Part shown: positions 1 to 8,504 of the stretch, piece after piece
How the letters are laid out: every line of letters begins with the position of its first letter
Numbering within the stretch: position 1 is the stretch's first letter
Origin: Candidatus Nomurabacteria bacterium
GTDB taxonomy: Bacteria > Patescibacteriota > Minisyncoccia > Phycocordibacterales > UBA9973
DNA: 32,682 nt
Direction: 5' to 3'
NCBI GenBank assembly: GCA_027347985.1
Contig: DAIEQH010000005.1
Span: 1-32,682 of the forward strand
Position numbers and translations under genes: made by a program
Notes under the pieces: model-generated
The model's input: the letters and a program-made list of their open reading frames with translations, nothing else
Told to the model about the DNA's origin: nothing
Database searches by the model: none

Positions 1-1391
1 TCATTTTTGATATCTATTTGATAGTTTCTTTCTTCTTTCTCTTTCCAACTATATCCTTCCTTTAGGGCTTCTTCCTTTGTTAAAGGGAAGTATTCTTGAG
101 CTATGGTTTCATTGTAGGAGAATGGACTTAATTCAGATGGAAAGAACTCTCCATACTTGTATATTCTTCCCTTTTTATCCACATAGGGCATATCATTCAT
201 GTGCTGGATGATCTTTGGTACCAAAGCTTCGTATTCTTCTTTTGTATATTGTTTGTTTAGGATGCAGTATTGTTTACTTCTTAAACCTACACATGCAAAA
301 AGATTTTTTGAACTACGACAATTATCACAATATGATAAATTATGAGAATCACGGCAAAAGACAGTAAATAAACAATTGTAAGTTGTTAAACCTACACTAA
401 CTGATTCATAACAAAATTCTGTTTTATCAAAACCAGTGATATCATAAGACTCCTTTGCATTTAAGCCAGCTTGTAAATAAGCAGAATTTTCCGAGTCATG
501 AACATCGAAACCATGATTTATCTTTTTTGATTGAGAAATAATATCCCCTTTTACGTTGGTACAAGCTATAAAATTATTTGATTTTCTTATTTGAAAAATA
601 TTTTTTAATTCTTTAAATTTTTTAATAGCCTCTTGCAATTTTTCATAATTTTTAAAAATTTCTTCTACTTCACGTTGATATTCTTCTTTTGAAATGGATT
701 CGTTAAACAAACAATAAGATTTACTCCGAAGTCCAACGCTAAAAATACAATTATTGCAACTCTTACAGTCAAAAAGAAAAGCTGAATCTACACAATCTTT
801 GCATTCTTGGCCATAACGAAGATTAAAACATTTTTCACAATCAATACATTGATAAAGAAGTTCTGAATTTGAGCAATAAATACTATCGCAAACATCTTTA
901 TCATCTACAAGAAAAAATCCAAAAAAACAATTTTCATTACGGTTGGCTGTGGTTATGAGATAACAATTTTTGTTTTCATCAGCAAAATTACAATAATCAG
1001 AATTGATGGCTTTGTTGTTTATTAAAGAGGGTTTAAGAACTTTTTTTTGTAAATCATATAATTGCCCAAAAAAAGTTTTAGAAAAATCATAATCTATACC
1101 ACAATCCATTGGATTCCAATCATCAGACCACCAATAATCTTTATCACAAACAGCTCCTCCTTTACCAGAGGAATACATAGATATTATCTGTTCGTTATGA
1201 TTTGGCGCATCACATTTTCTTTTATATAAAGCGCGATCATTTTTTATAATGAATCTTCTGATCATTCTGCACTCCGGACAAAAAGTCGGCGGAGGAACTT
1301 TTATTTTTTCATAAAAAGAAAAGTCGTCTGGCTCTATTGTGAAGTCCTTTTTGCAGTTTTGACATATTCTTTTTTCACTTTTGTACTCCAT
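1..1391 (-). CDS. Cys-rich zinc-ribbon-like orphan protein, 3' end beyond window (partial)
   Basis: Open minus frame from ATG at 1391 to the window edge (absent from the ORF track because no stop lies in the window). Reads MEYKSEKRICQNCKKDFTIEPDDFSFYEKIKVPPPTFCPECRMIRRFIIKNDRALYKRKCD...WWSDDWNPMDCGIDYDFSK..., with many CxxC pairs and an internal duplication (SVGLRSKSYCLFNESISKEEY / CVGLRSKQYCILNKQYTKEEY). Confidence 0.85.
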   Translation of the reverse strand, partial: MEYKSEKRICQNCKKDFTIEPDDFSFYEKIKVPPPTFCPECRMIRRFIIKNDRALYKRKCDAPNHNEQIISMYSSGKGGAVCDKDYWWSDDWNPMDCGIDYDFSKTFFGQLYDLQKKVLKPSLINNKAINSDYCNFADENKNCYLITTANRNENCFFGFFLVDDKDVCDSIYCSNSELLYQCIDCEKCFNLRYGQECKDCVDSAFLFDCKSCNNCIFSVGLRSKSYCLFNESISKEEYQREVEEIFKNYEKLQEAIKKFKELKNIFQIRKSNNFIACTNVKGDIISQSKKINHGFDVHDSENSAYLQAGLNAKESYDITGFDKTEFCYESVSVGLTTYNCLFTVFCRDSHNLSYCDNCRSSKNLFACVGLRSKQYCILNKQYTKEEYEALVPKIIQHMNDMPYVDKKGRIYKYGEFFPSELSPFSYNETIAQEYFPLTKEEALKEGYSWKEKEERNYQIDIKN

Positions 1392-1477
1392 ATTGTTTAT
1401 ACATATACTCTGCTATCGCTAGATATATGTATATCATCTAATTTCTTAGTATACAATATACTGCATGCTAATGTTTT

Positions 1478-2062
1478 TTAACTTTTTAAAATTACAAACG
1501 CCAAGCCATATTTTATTGGTATTTCTTTATATTCTATGCCCTCATTATCTAATTGTCTTTTCCACCTATCCAGAGGAACTGAAAATTGTCCATTTGGTAA
1601 AAGCAGTTCTTTTGTCTCATAATCTTCCTTGTCCATCACATGAATTGCAAACCCCCCTGATTTTAAAGCATTATAGGAATTTTTTATTAAATCCCATTGT
1701 TTTTCCGTTTCAATAAATTTTAATAAAACATGAGCATAGGTAATATCAAAAGGAATATCTAGTAAGGGCAAGGTGCAATCCCATTCAAAAATATTTTCAC
1801 CTCCCTTGAGATGTTCAATGGTAATATCAAATGTCGTTATCTGAAGAGGTTGTGTAATAAATTCTGCAAATATTTTTTTGTGATATTCTATAAATCTTTT
1901 GTCGCCACAACCCAACACACCAATTTTTACTATGTCACTTTTAGTATTGAGTTTTATCTGTTCAAAAATTTGAAAAAGTTCGTCTCTTTTTTCTTTAACA
2001 CGATTTTTTATTTCTTCATCGCTATAATCTGCATATTTTTGATGATATTTACTTAGTGCCAT
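1478..2062 (-). CDS. class I SAM-dependent methyltransferase-like protein
   Basis: 194 aa; motif-I-like IGVLGCGDKRF, FDIT, and YAHVLLKFIETEKQWDLIKNSYNALKSGGFAIHVMD. Confidence 0.65.
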   Translation of the reverse strand: MALSKYHQKYADYSDEEIKNRVKEKRDELFQIFEQIKLNTKSDIVKIGVLGCGDKRFIEYHKKIFAEFITQPLQITTFDITIEHLKGGENIFEWDCTLPLLDIPFDITYAHVLLKFIETEKQWDLIKNSYNALKSGGFAIHVMDKEDYETKELLLPNGQFSVPLDRWKRQLDNEGIEYKEIPIKYGLAFVILKS

Positions 2063-2108
2063 ATAGCTTGATTCCTTAACTTAACATATATGTTAGGTTA
2101 ATTTTTAC

Positions 2109-2786
2109 CTATTTTATGACTGTTCCTAAAAATTCTTCTCCATTTAAATATTTCGCTAAATTGTCTATCGGTTTACCGTTCATTATGACCACCTCCATCC
2201 CCTCTTTCTCTGCCATCTCGGAAGCAATAGGGTCAAATGGAGAATTTAGGCCTGGATTCCATTCTTTTGGTATTAATTTTCTATATTCTGCCCAAAAAAT
2301 TTTTTCAATCTTCTTTGCCTCTTTATTTATCTTCGGGTCAGAATCATAAACATAATCTGTGTTTGATAAATTGATTATTTTTCTAGCACCTAAATTCTTA
2401 CCTAAAACTACAGCAACATAATCGGTGCTATTTCCCGGCTTCCAGCCTCCTCCTAACACTATAGGTTTATCAAATTTAATCGGCAAAGTCGGATCAAGAA
2501 TTATCTGCTCTTCAGCTAAATCTTCAAATAAAGTTTTTATAAATTCAGCATTAAAACGTGTTGAAGAAATTCCTAACCAATCAAGATTTTCATTAGATAT
2601 TTCTGAAATCTCTTTGCCAGCATTATTATAATTTCTACATATTTTTCCTCCACCTGTGATAATTACAAATTTTTTACCTTTTTCTGTTTGAGTTAAAATC
2701 AACTGCTTAAATTCTTTCAAAAAACTAATATCAATTTCATCTGGAATAATCAGAGAACCTCCTAATGAAATGATAATAGTTTCCAT
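2109..2786 (-). CDS. pyrH: UMP kinase, archaeal-type amino acid kinase family
   Basis: 225 aa; IISLGGSLIIPDEID, VIITGGGKICRNYNNA, LDWLGISSTRFNAEF, VVLGKNLGARKIINLSNTDYVYDSDPK. Confidence 0.75.
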   Translation of the reverse strand: METIIISLGGSLIIPDEIDISFLKEFKQLILTQTEKGKKFVIITGGGKICRNYNNAGKEISEISNENLDWLGISSTRFNAEFIKTLFEDLAEEQIILDPTLPIKFDKPIVLGGGWKPGNSTDYVAVVLGKNLGARKIINLSNTDYVYDSDPKINKEAKKIEKIFWAEYRKLIPKEWNPGLNSPFDPIASEMAEKEGMEVVIMNGKPIDNLAKYLNGEEFLGTVIK

Positions 2787-2790
2787 AGTA

Positions 2791-3378
2791 CTAGAAGTTT
2801 AAAGCTTTAATAATTTCTTTATGAACATTTTCTATACTCTGCTCACCGTTTATCGTATATATCGTATAACCTTTTTTATCTTTAAAATAGTTCATCGCTG
2901 GCACTACGTTGTTTATATATTCATCAAATCTTTTTGCTATACCCTCTTTCGTATCATCATGTCTACCACGCAACATCATTCTCTTTATGGCTTCTTCTTT
3001 TCCAACTTTTATATAAATTATTTTTATATCTCCTCTTTTGAAAAACTTCATCATCGCTTCAAAAGTTTCGGATTGTACCAAGGTGCGAGGATAACCATCA
3101 GCTATCAAATGTTTTTCGGGAGACAAAGAAGCTGTCAAAATATTGGTGAAAATTGCATTAGTTAAAAAGTCTGGCTGTAGTTCTCCGCGAGTCATTGAAT
3201 CTTTAATAAGAGTGGCAATATAATTTCCACTTGCTATGAGCTTCCTGTATTCATTGCCTGTGGAAGTCTCTACACATTCGCGTCCGTCGCGTTTTTTCAA
3301 TACTCCGGCCAAGAGTTCTACTTGGGTTCCTTTACCAGAGCCCACTTGTCCAAAAAATACAAAAGTTTCTGCGTTCAT
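2791..3378 (-). CDS. adk: adenylate kinase / nucleoside monophosphate kinase
   Basis: 195 aa; P-loop FFGQVGSGKGTQ, DGYPRTLVQSE, MLRGRHDDTKEGIAKRFDEY. Confidence 0.8.
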   Translation of the reverse strand: MNAETFVFFGQVGSGKGTQVELLAGVLKKRDGRECVETSTGNEYRKLIASGNYIATLIKDSMTRGELQPDFLTNAIFTNILTASLSPEKHLIADGYPRTLVQSETFEAMMKFFKRGDIKIIYIKVGKEEAIKRMMLRGRHDDTKEGIAKRFDEYINNVVPAMNYFKDKKGYTIYTINGEQSIENVHKEIIKALNF

Positions 3379-3384
3379 AACTTA

Positions 3385-3413
3385 AGAATACAAAATTTAA
3401 GTAGAAAAATCAA
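3385..3413 (-). promoter_or_regulatory. sigma70-like promoter of adk
   Basis: TTGATT-17-TATTCT with 6 nt to the adk ATG. Confidence 0.65.
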
Positions 3414-3420
3414 TCTAAAT

Positions 3421-3472
3421 TAGACCCCCTCCTTCACCTCCCCCTTAGCAAGGGGGAGGCTGGGTAGGGGTG
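3421..3472 (+). repeat. MITE-like palindromic element, copy 1
   Basis: TAGACCCCCTCCTTCACCTCCCCCTTAGCAAGGGGGAGGCTGGGTAGGGGTG; central CCTCCCCCTT-AGC-AAGGGGGAGG stem; near-identical inverted copy at 5368-5419. Confidence 0.9.
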
Positions 3473-3510
3473 TATTTTTTCTTAGTATATGCTTTAATAG
3501 GTAGAATAAT

Positions 3511-4083
3511 ATGAAAAAAGAGATTATAACCATTTGTGGTGGGTTAGGAAGCGGAAAATCAAGTACAGCAAAGGGAGTTGCAAAAGTTTTAGGCTTTAAG
3601 CACTTTTCCTCTGGAGACTTTTTTCGACAAGTCGGATTGGAACTAGGTTTATCTGTAACCGAAACGAACATAAGAGCGGAAACTGATAAAAAAATAGATG
3701 AAATGACTGATCAAAAATTACGAGATTTAAATAAAGAAAATAAAATAGTTGTTGATTCAAGAACTGCATATCATTGGATTCCAGAATCATTTAAAGTTTA
3801 TCTAGATTTATCTCCCGACATAGCTAAAGAAAGAATATTAAATAGCATAAAAGAAGATAAACTGCGCGAACAAAGCGAGCAAGTTAAAACAAGTGAGGAA
3901 GTTTTAAAAAAGATGACCGAACGTTTTGAAAGCGAACAAAAAAGATACTGGGATTTATATAAAATAGATAATACCGACAAAAGCCAATTTGATTTAGTGA
4001 TAGATACAAACAAAAACAACCTTGCAGAGGTTGTTGATATTATTGTCTCGGAATATAAAAAATGGATAGTAGAAAAAAATTAG
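3511..4083 (+). CDS. cytidylate kinase-like P-loop kinase
   Basis: 190 aa; TICGGLGSGKSSTAKGVAKVLGFKHFSSGDFFRQ, VVDSRTAYHWIPESFKVYLDLSPDIAKERI. Plus-strand gene inside the minus-strand secY-adk block. Confidence 0.7.
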   Translation: MKKEIITICGGLGSGKSSTAKGVAKVLGFKHFSSGDFFRQVGLELGLSVTETNIRAETDKKIDEMTDQKLRDLNKENKIVVDSRTAYHWIPESFKVYLDLSPDIAKERILNSIKEDKLREQSEQVKTSEEVLKKMTERFESEQKRYWDLYKIDNTDKSQFDLVIDTNKNNLAEVVDIIVSEYKKWIVEKN

Positions 4084-5351
4084 TATTCCCTCATTGATAT
4101 TTGGGCATCTACTTTTTTGATGAGGTCTAGGACGACGGAGACGACGATGAGGAGAGCTGTACCGCCGAGAGCAATTTCTGTAATACCTGTGAGAGACCTT
4201 ACAATCAAAGGCAAAACAGCAATAAAACCCAAGAAAACTGCACCGAGTAAAGTGATACGACTCAAGACTTTTGAAATGTATTGAGAGGTAGAAAGTCCTG
4301 GACGAATACCTGGAATAAATGCCCCATTTTTCTGCAAGTTGGTAGCGAGCGCTTCAGGGTCAAAAGTGACAGCAGTGTAAAAATAGGTAAAGAGGAAGAC
4401 CAAAATAAAGTAGAGTACAGCATAAAGCACGCTCGTTTGCGAGAAGGACATTAATACTTTAGAAATTGAAAGCAAAACTGCATTGGTGGAACTTGCTAAA
4501 AAGTTTCCAATCATTTGTGGAAAGAGCAAAAGAGAAAGTGCAAAGATTATCGGGATAACTCCTGCTTGATTCACACGAAGTGGCAAATATGTAGAACCTC
4601 CGCCATACATTTTCATACCACGGACACGTTTAGCATAAGTGACAGGAATAGGTCGCTCTGCTTCTGTGACGACAACGACACCTGCAATGACGAGCGCTCC
4701 GGCGATGATAAACATCAAAAGTAAAGGAACTTGAGAAATATCAAATTTAAATAAGAGTTGGCTGACTTCTGTCGGAATCCTGGAAACGATACCAGCGAAG
4801 ATGATAAGAGAAACACCATTCCCAATGCCAAATTCTGTCATAAGCTCCCCTATCCACATTAAGAGCATTGAACCTGCAATGACGATAACAATATTACTAA
4901 TGCGGTCAAAAGCTGTTAAATTTACTAAAATCTTTTGACTTTCAAGAATAGCTAAAAGACTGAAGCCTTGAATAGCAGCAAGTGGGATAGTGAGCATTCT
5001 AGAGTATTGAGTAAATTTCTTTCTACCAGCTTCTCCTTCTTCATGATAAATTCTTTTCAAAGCAGGGACCATGATGGTCAAAAGTTGCATGATGATGGAG
5101 CTCGTGATATATGGACCAACACCCAACATGATAATGGAAAGGTTGGAAAGTCCACCTCCAGAAAAGATGTTTAAGATACCGAAGAATTGGTTATTGGAGA
5201 GAAAACGAGAAAGTGCTAATGTATCAATGCCTGGGATAGGAATAGCAGAAAGTAATCTAAAAATGACTAATGAAAAAATAACGAAGAGCACTCTTTTTCG
5301 TAAAACAGTGTCTGTCCAGATTAGTTTTATTTTATTTAAAAAATTTTCCAT
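4080..5351 (-). CDS. secY: preprotein translocase subunit SecY
   Basis: 423 aa, multi-spanning; [72 protein letters not shown]-type region. Confidence 0.97.
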   Translation of the reverse strand: [423 protein letters not shown]

Positions 5352-5367
5352 AGTATTTGTTTAAATT

Positions 5368-5419
5368 CACCCCTACCCTACCTCCCCCTTACTAAGGAGG
5401 AGGAGAAGGAGGGGGTCTA
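5368..5419 (-). repeat. MITE-like palindromic element, copy 2 (inverted)
   Basis: Reverse complement reads TAGACCCCCTCCTTCTCCTCCTCCTTAGTAAGGGGGAGGTAGGGTAGGGGTG, matching copy 1 with few differences. Confidence 0.9.
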
Positions 5420-5728
5420 CTTTATGATTATGTGTCTGCCTTTAATACCGAGACGCTTTCTGATTTCAGAAAAACTTTCTTTTTTGTCACCAACAGAAAG
5501 GACTTTGTCCGCTGCTAGTTTAAATGGTTTCTTTTTAGACTTAAATTGATATCCTCTATTTTTTGGCAACTTCTTAATAATATCACGAAGTTCTGGACGG
5601 CGTTTGTTACCAGCACGAGCTGTTTGACCCTTGCCTCCACGGCCAGAAGTCTTTGCATGTTTGCCTCCACGGCCAACTATTCTGTCTTTTTTATTCTTAT
5701 GTACTCTTTTTAAATTATGTATTTGCAT
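5417..5728 (-). CDS. rplO: 50S ribosomal protein L15, short form apparently lacking the C-terminal domain
   Basis: 103 aa; RVGRGGKHAKTSGRGGKGQTARAG, RPELRDIIKKLPKNRGY; position between rpsE and secY. Ends near where a VKILG-type motif would be expected. Confidence 0.88.
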   Translation of the reverse strand: MQIHNLKRVHKNKKDRIVGRGGKHAKTSGRGGKGQTARAGNKRRPELRDIIKKLPKNRGYQFKSKKKPFKLAADKVLSVGDKKESFSEIRKRLGIKGRHIIIK

Positions 5729-5741
5729 AAAATTATTTTAT

Positions 5742-6308
5742 TTATTTTTCAATTTCTGGAATAACCACTTCTTTATTTGCGACTACCACAACTTCTGGAG
5801 CAAATTTTGTATATTTTGAAGAAATCTGAGAAAGAGCTGCCATGACTGCCTTAGAATTGTTTAATTTATTTTTACTACCGGATAAAATTTTACCAGTGAT
5901 ATCTTTCATTCCAGCCAATTTCGCAATATCACGAACGACTGTTCCCGCTACGAGCCCACGGCCTTTATTTGGCATAAGGACCACTCTACAACTTGAAAAC
6001 TTTGCAGAAACTTCATGAGGGATAGACATTGTCTTGGTAAGTTTCAACTTAACCATATTCTTCTTTGCGTTTCGGAGAGCCTTGTTTATAGCGAGAGAAG
6101 TATCTCCTGCTTTTCCTAAGCCCAAGCCAATGGAACCTTTCTTGTCTCCAGCTACCAATGCGACACTGAAAGAAAATCTGCGTCCTCCAGCGACAACACG
6201 AGTGACGCGGCGAATACTCAAAATCTTCTGATCAAATTCAGGTTTTGGTCGTCCAAAAGAGGAAGATCTGCGAGGGTTATTCTTTTTTTTGTTTTCTTCT
6301 TCTGCCAT
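5742..6308 (-). CDS. rpsE: 30S ribosomal protein S5
   Basis: RRVTRVVAGGRRFSFSVALVAGDKKGSIGLGLGKAGD...; start chosen at MAEEENKK (internal ATG) rather than the track start 6317. Confidence 0.96.
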   Translation of the reverse strand: MAEEENKKKNNPRRSSSFGRPKPEFDQKILSIRRVTRVVAGGRRFSFSVALVAGDKKGSIGLGLGKAGDTSLAINKALRNAKKNMVKLKLTKTMSIPHEVSAKFSSCRVVLMPNKGRGLVAGTVVRDIAKLAGMKDITGKILSGSKNKLNNSKAVMAALSQISSKYTKFAPEVVVVANKEVVIPEIEK

Positions 6309-6329
6309 ATGTTTCAAATAAAAATTATG

Positions 6330-6671
6330 CTAAAACTTAAGACCTGCTACTCGGGCAGTATCTGCTACTAATTTTATACGTCCTGTATATTTAAATCCAT
6401 TTCGGTCAAAAACAACTTCTTTGACTTTTATTTTAGCACAAGCCTCTGCAATCATTTTACCGACTTCTTTTGCTCTTTCCGTCTTTGTACCTTTAGTGAC
6501 TTTCACATCACTAGCTTCTGTTAAGGTCTTGCCTTTCTGGTCGTCAATGACTTGTGCATAAATAAATTTATTAGAACGGAAAACAGAAAGACGAGGACGA
6601 GAAGAAGTGCCGAAAATCTTTGCTCGAATTTTTACTTTTAATCTTTTTCTTTTGTCGTCTTTCTTTTTCAT
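6330..6671 (-). CDS. rplR: 50S ribosomal protein L18
   Basis: [26 protein letters not shown] ... [25 protein letters not shown]. Confidence 0.96.
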   Translation of the reverse strand: MKKKDDKRKRLKVKIRAKIFGTSSRPRLSVFRSNKFIYAQVIDDQKGKTLTEASDVKVTKGTKTERAKEVGKMIAEACAKIKVKEVVFDRNGFKYTGRIKLVADTARVAGLKF

Positions 6672-6690
6672 GTTTTTTTATTTTTCTAAA

Positions 6691-6718
6691 GCCTAGTGCC
6701 TAGGGCCTAAGGCCTATT
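6691..6718. repeat. 7-nt periodic GCCTARN repeat, locus A
   Basis: gcctagt|gcctagg|gcctaag|gcctatt between rplR and rplF. Confidence 0.85.
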
Positions 6719-6720
6719 TA

Positions 6721-7254
6721 TTAAGCTGTTTTCTTACCTTGTTTTCTCCTAATAACTTCGTCTTCATAACGCATGCCTTTACCTTTATATGGTTCTGGCT
6801 TTTTAAGCGCTCTAATAGCGGCAGTAAAACTTCCAACTAATTCCTTATCAATACCTGTAATAGTAATATTATTTTTCTCTGCTGTAGCTGTGATGCCTTC
6901 TGGAATTGGAACAATAACTGGATGAGAAAATCCTAAAGCAAAAACAAATTCCTTGCCTTTAACTTCAGACTTGAATCCTACTCCCTCTAAAATCAATTTC
7001 TTTTGATATGGCGTTTCTACTCCCTTTATCATATTTTTAATATGGGAAGCATAAGTGCCCCAAAGAGATTTGGAAAATTTATCGTTTCTTTTTATATTTA
7101 AAGTTACTACTCCATCTGCAATATTTATAGTAATGTCATCACGAAAAGTTTTACTGATTGTTCCTTTTGGACCAACAACTGTCAAAACATCTCCACTCTT
7201 TGTTACAGTAACTCCTTTTGGTATTAAAATTTCTTGTTTTCCTATTCTTGACAT
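6721..7254 (-). CDS. rplF: 50S ribosomal protein L6
   Basis: MSRIGKQEILIPKGV...KKPEPYKGKGMRYEDEVIRRKQGKK. Confidence 0.97.
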   Translation of the reverse strand: MSRIGKQEILIPKGVTVTKSGDVLTVVGPKGTISKTFRDDITINIADGVVTLNIKRNDKFSKSLWGTYASHIKNMIKGVETPYQKKLILEGVGFKSEVKGKEFVFALGFSHPVIVPIPEGITATAEKNNITITGIDKELVGSFTAAIRALKKPEPYKGKGMRYEDEVIRRKQGKKTA

Positions 7255-7269
7255 AAAATTTCTTGTTCA

Positions 7270-7303
7270 GGACATCCGATGTCCACTTGGACATCGGATG
7301 TCC
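7270..7303. repeat. perfect 15-bp inverted repeat with 4-nt loop
   Basis: GGACATCCGATGTCC-ACTT-GGACATCGGATGTCC between rplF and rpsH. Confidence 0.95.
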
Positions 7304-7309
7304 AAATCG

Positions 7310-7696
7310 TTACCATAATCTAAATAATGCTTCTCCCCCGACTTGTTCTTTTCTCGTTTCCTTGCCAGACAAAATTCCTTTTGGCGTGGAAAGCACGAGA
7401 AGTCCAGAACCATTTCTGATTGAATGAATTTCTTTCATTTTGAAATAAACGCGACGGGATTGTTTAGAGATTCTTTCTACTTCCGTGATTTTTGGTTTCT
7501 TTTCTATATAAACTAATTCAACTTCCAATGTTGGAAAACCTTTTTTAACTTTTTTAGAAACTTGTTTCAAATATCCTTCTTTCTTCAAACATTCTGCAAT
7601 AGCATTTTTTAATTTGGAATATGGGAAAGAAACAGTCTCCTTGCCTGCAAGAGAAGCGTTCTTTAACATTATTATCATGTTTGAAATTGAATCCAT
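7310..7696 (-). CDS. rpsH: 30S ribosomal protein S8
   Basis: MDSISNMIIMLKNASLAGKETVSFPYSKLK ... LLVLSTPKGILSGKETRKEQVGGEALFRLW. Confidence 0.96.
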   Translation of the reverse strand: MDSISNMIIMLKNASLAGKETVSFPYSKLKNAIAECLKKEGYLKQVSKKVKKGFPTLEVELVYIEKKPKITEVERISKQSRRVYFKMKEIHSIRNGSGLLVLSTPKGILSGKETRKEQVGGEALFRLW

Positions 7697-7705
7697 AAAA
7701 TTTAA

Positions 7706-7891
7706 TTACCAGCTTGATTTACGAACACCCGGAAGCATTCCTTCATTTGCTAATTCTCTGAAACAAATACGACATATACCGAAATCTCTCATGAAGCCAT
7801 TGCCTCGTCCACAACGAAAACAACGATTTTTCTGTCGTGTAGAAAATTTAGGTGTTTTTTTACTTCTTGCTATAACTGATGTTTTTGCCAT
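7706..7891 (-). CDS. rpsN: 30S ribosomal protein S14, zinc-binding type
   Basis: 61 aa; CFRCGRGNGFMRDFGICRICFRELANEGMLPGVRKSSW with two CxxC. Confidence 0.96.
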   Translation of the reverse strand: MAKTSVIARSKKTPKFSTRQKNRCFRCGRGNGFMRDFGICRICFRELANEGMLPGVRKSSW

Positions 7892-8005
7892 AAATAAATA
7901 ATATTGGGAGGGCTTTACAATATCTCACTTTTTTTCTTTAAGCCTTTAAAATAAAGGTCTAAAGGAGAAAAGTGGATTAATCAAAGCTATATTCCCTTGC
8001 GATAT

Positions 8006-8034
8006 ATACTAGCAAAATCTAAAAAAATAGTCAA
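8006..8034 (-). promoter_or_regulatory. sigma70-like promoter of rpsN and downstream spc genes
   Basis: TTGACT-17-TAGTAT with TGC extension (TTTTGCTAGTAT). Confidence 0.75.
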
Positions 8035-8036
8035 AT

Positions 8037-8071
8037 AAAAAGGCCTGTATTGATATTATCTCAAGACCTCT
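8037..8071 (-). terminator. terminator of the 83 aa orphan gene
   Basis: AGGTCT ... AGGCCTTTTTATTT (stem with one G-U) on the minus strand after the stop. Confidence 0.55.
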
Positions 8072-8076
8072 TGGAT

Positions 8077-8328
8077 TCAACCAAGTAAATTACTTATCTC
8101 CTGAAAATTTGCGGTAAAACGACACTTTTCCGGAGTTTCCTCAACCAACTTTATGCAACGTTCTACTGAAATCCCTTCTTCAAGAATGGACACCTTTTCT
8201 CTATCTTCCTTGGTCCATTCAACATTGAAACTGAGATCAAAATCTTCTTTTGTTTTGTATTGCATATAAAAGCGGACATCTTTATAACCACCCGCTTTTT
8301 CTGTATAAACAAACACTACATTATACAT
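8077..8328 (-). CDS. orphan 83 aa protein inserted between rplE and rpsN
   Basis: Start placed at the second ATG (MYNVVFVYTEK): a GGAGG lies 5 nt upstream of it, whereas the track start (8340) would contain the SD. Own promoter-like and terminator-like sequences. Confidence 0.75.
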   Translation of the reverse strand: MYNVVFVYTEKAGGYKDVRFYMQYKTKEDFDLSFNVEWTKEDREKVSILEEGISVERCIKLVEETPEKCRFTANFQEISNLLG

Positions 8329-8385
8329 AGATACCTCCATTAAGTATAATTTTTAAAAAATATTCGGAACAATTTTTACCAACTA

Positions 8386-8413
8386 AATATAACATTTAAT
8401 ATAAAAAAGTCAA
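8386..8413 (-). promoter_or_regulatory. promoter of the 83 aa orphan gene
   Basis: TTGACT-16-TATATT. Confidence 0.65.
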
Positions 8414-8504
8414 CTGTAAAAAATCTTTTTTGTAAAGAGAATTTTTATTCAAAAATTTTATTACAAATAAATTATACATTAGCCCTTGTATATCGCAATA
8501 CAAC

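Noticed and set aside
1465-1716. Plus-strand 83 aa ORF
   Set aside because: Antisense shadow of the methyltransferase gene; no family features.
3420-3671. Minus-strand 83 aa ORF
   Set aside because: Antisense to the cmk-like gene and reads through the MITE-like repeat; spurious.
3421-5419. Composite transposon
   Set aside because: No transposase or integrase and the ends are ~52-bp repeats; only a MITE-like pair can be supported.
8077-8340. Track start at 8340 for the orphan ORF
   Set aside because: That start would place the GGAGG SD inside the coding sequence; the ATG at 8328 has ideal SD spacing.
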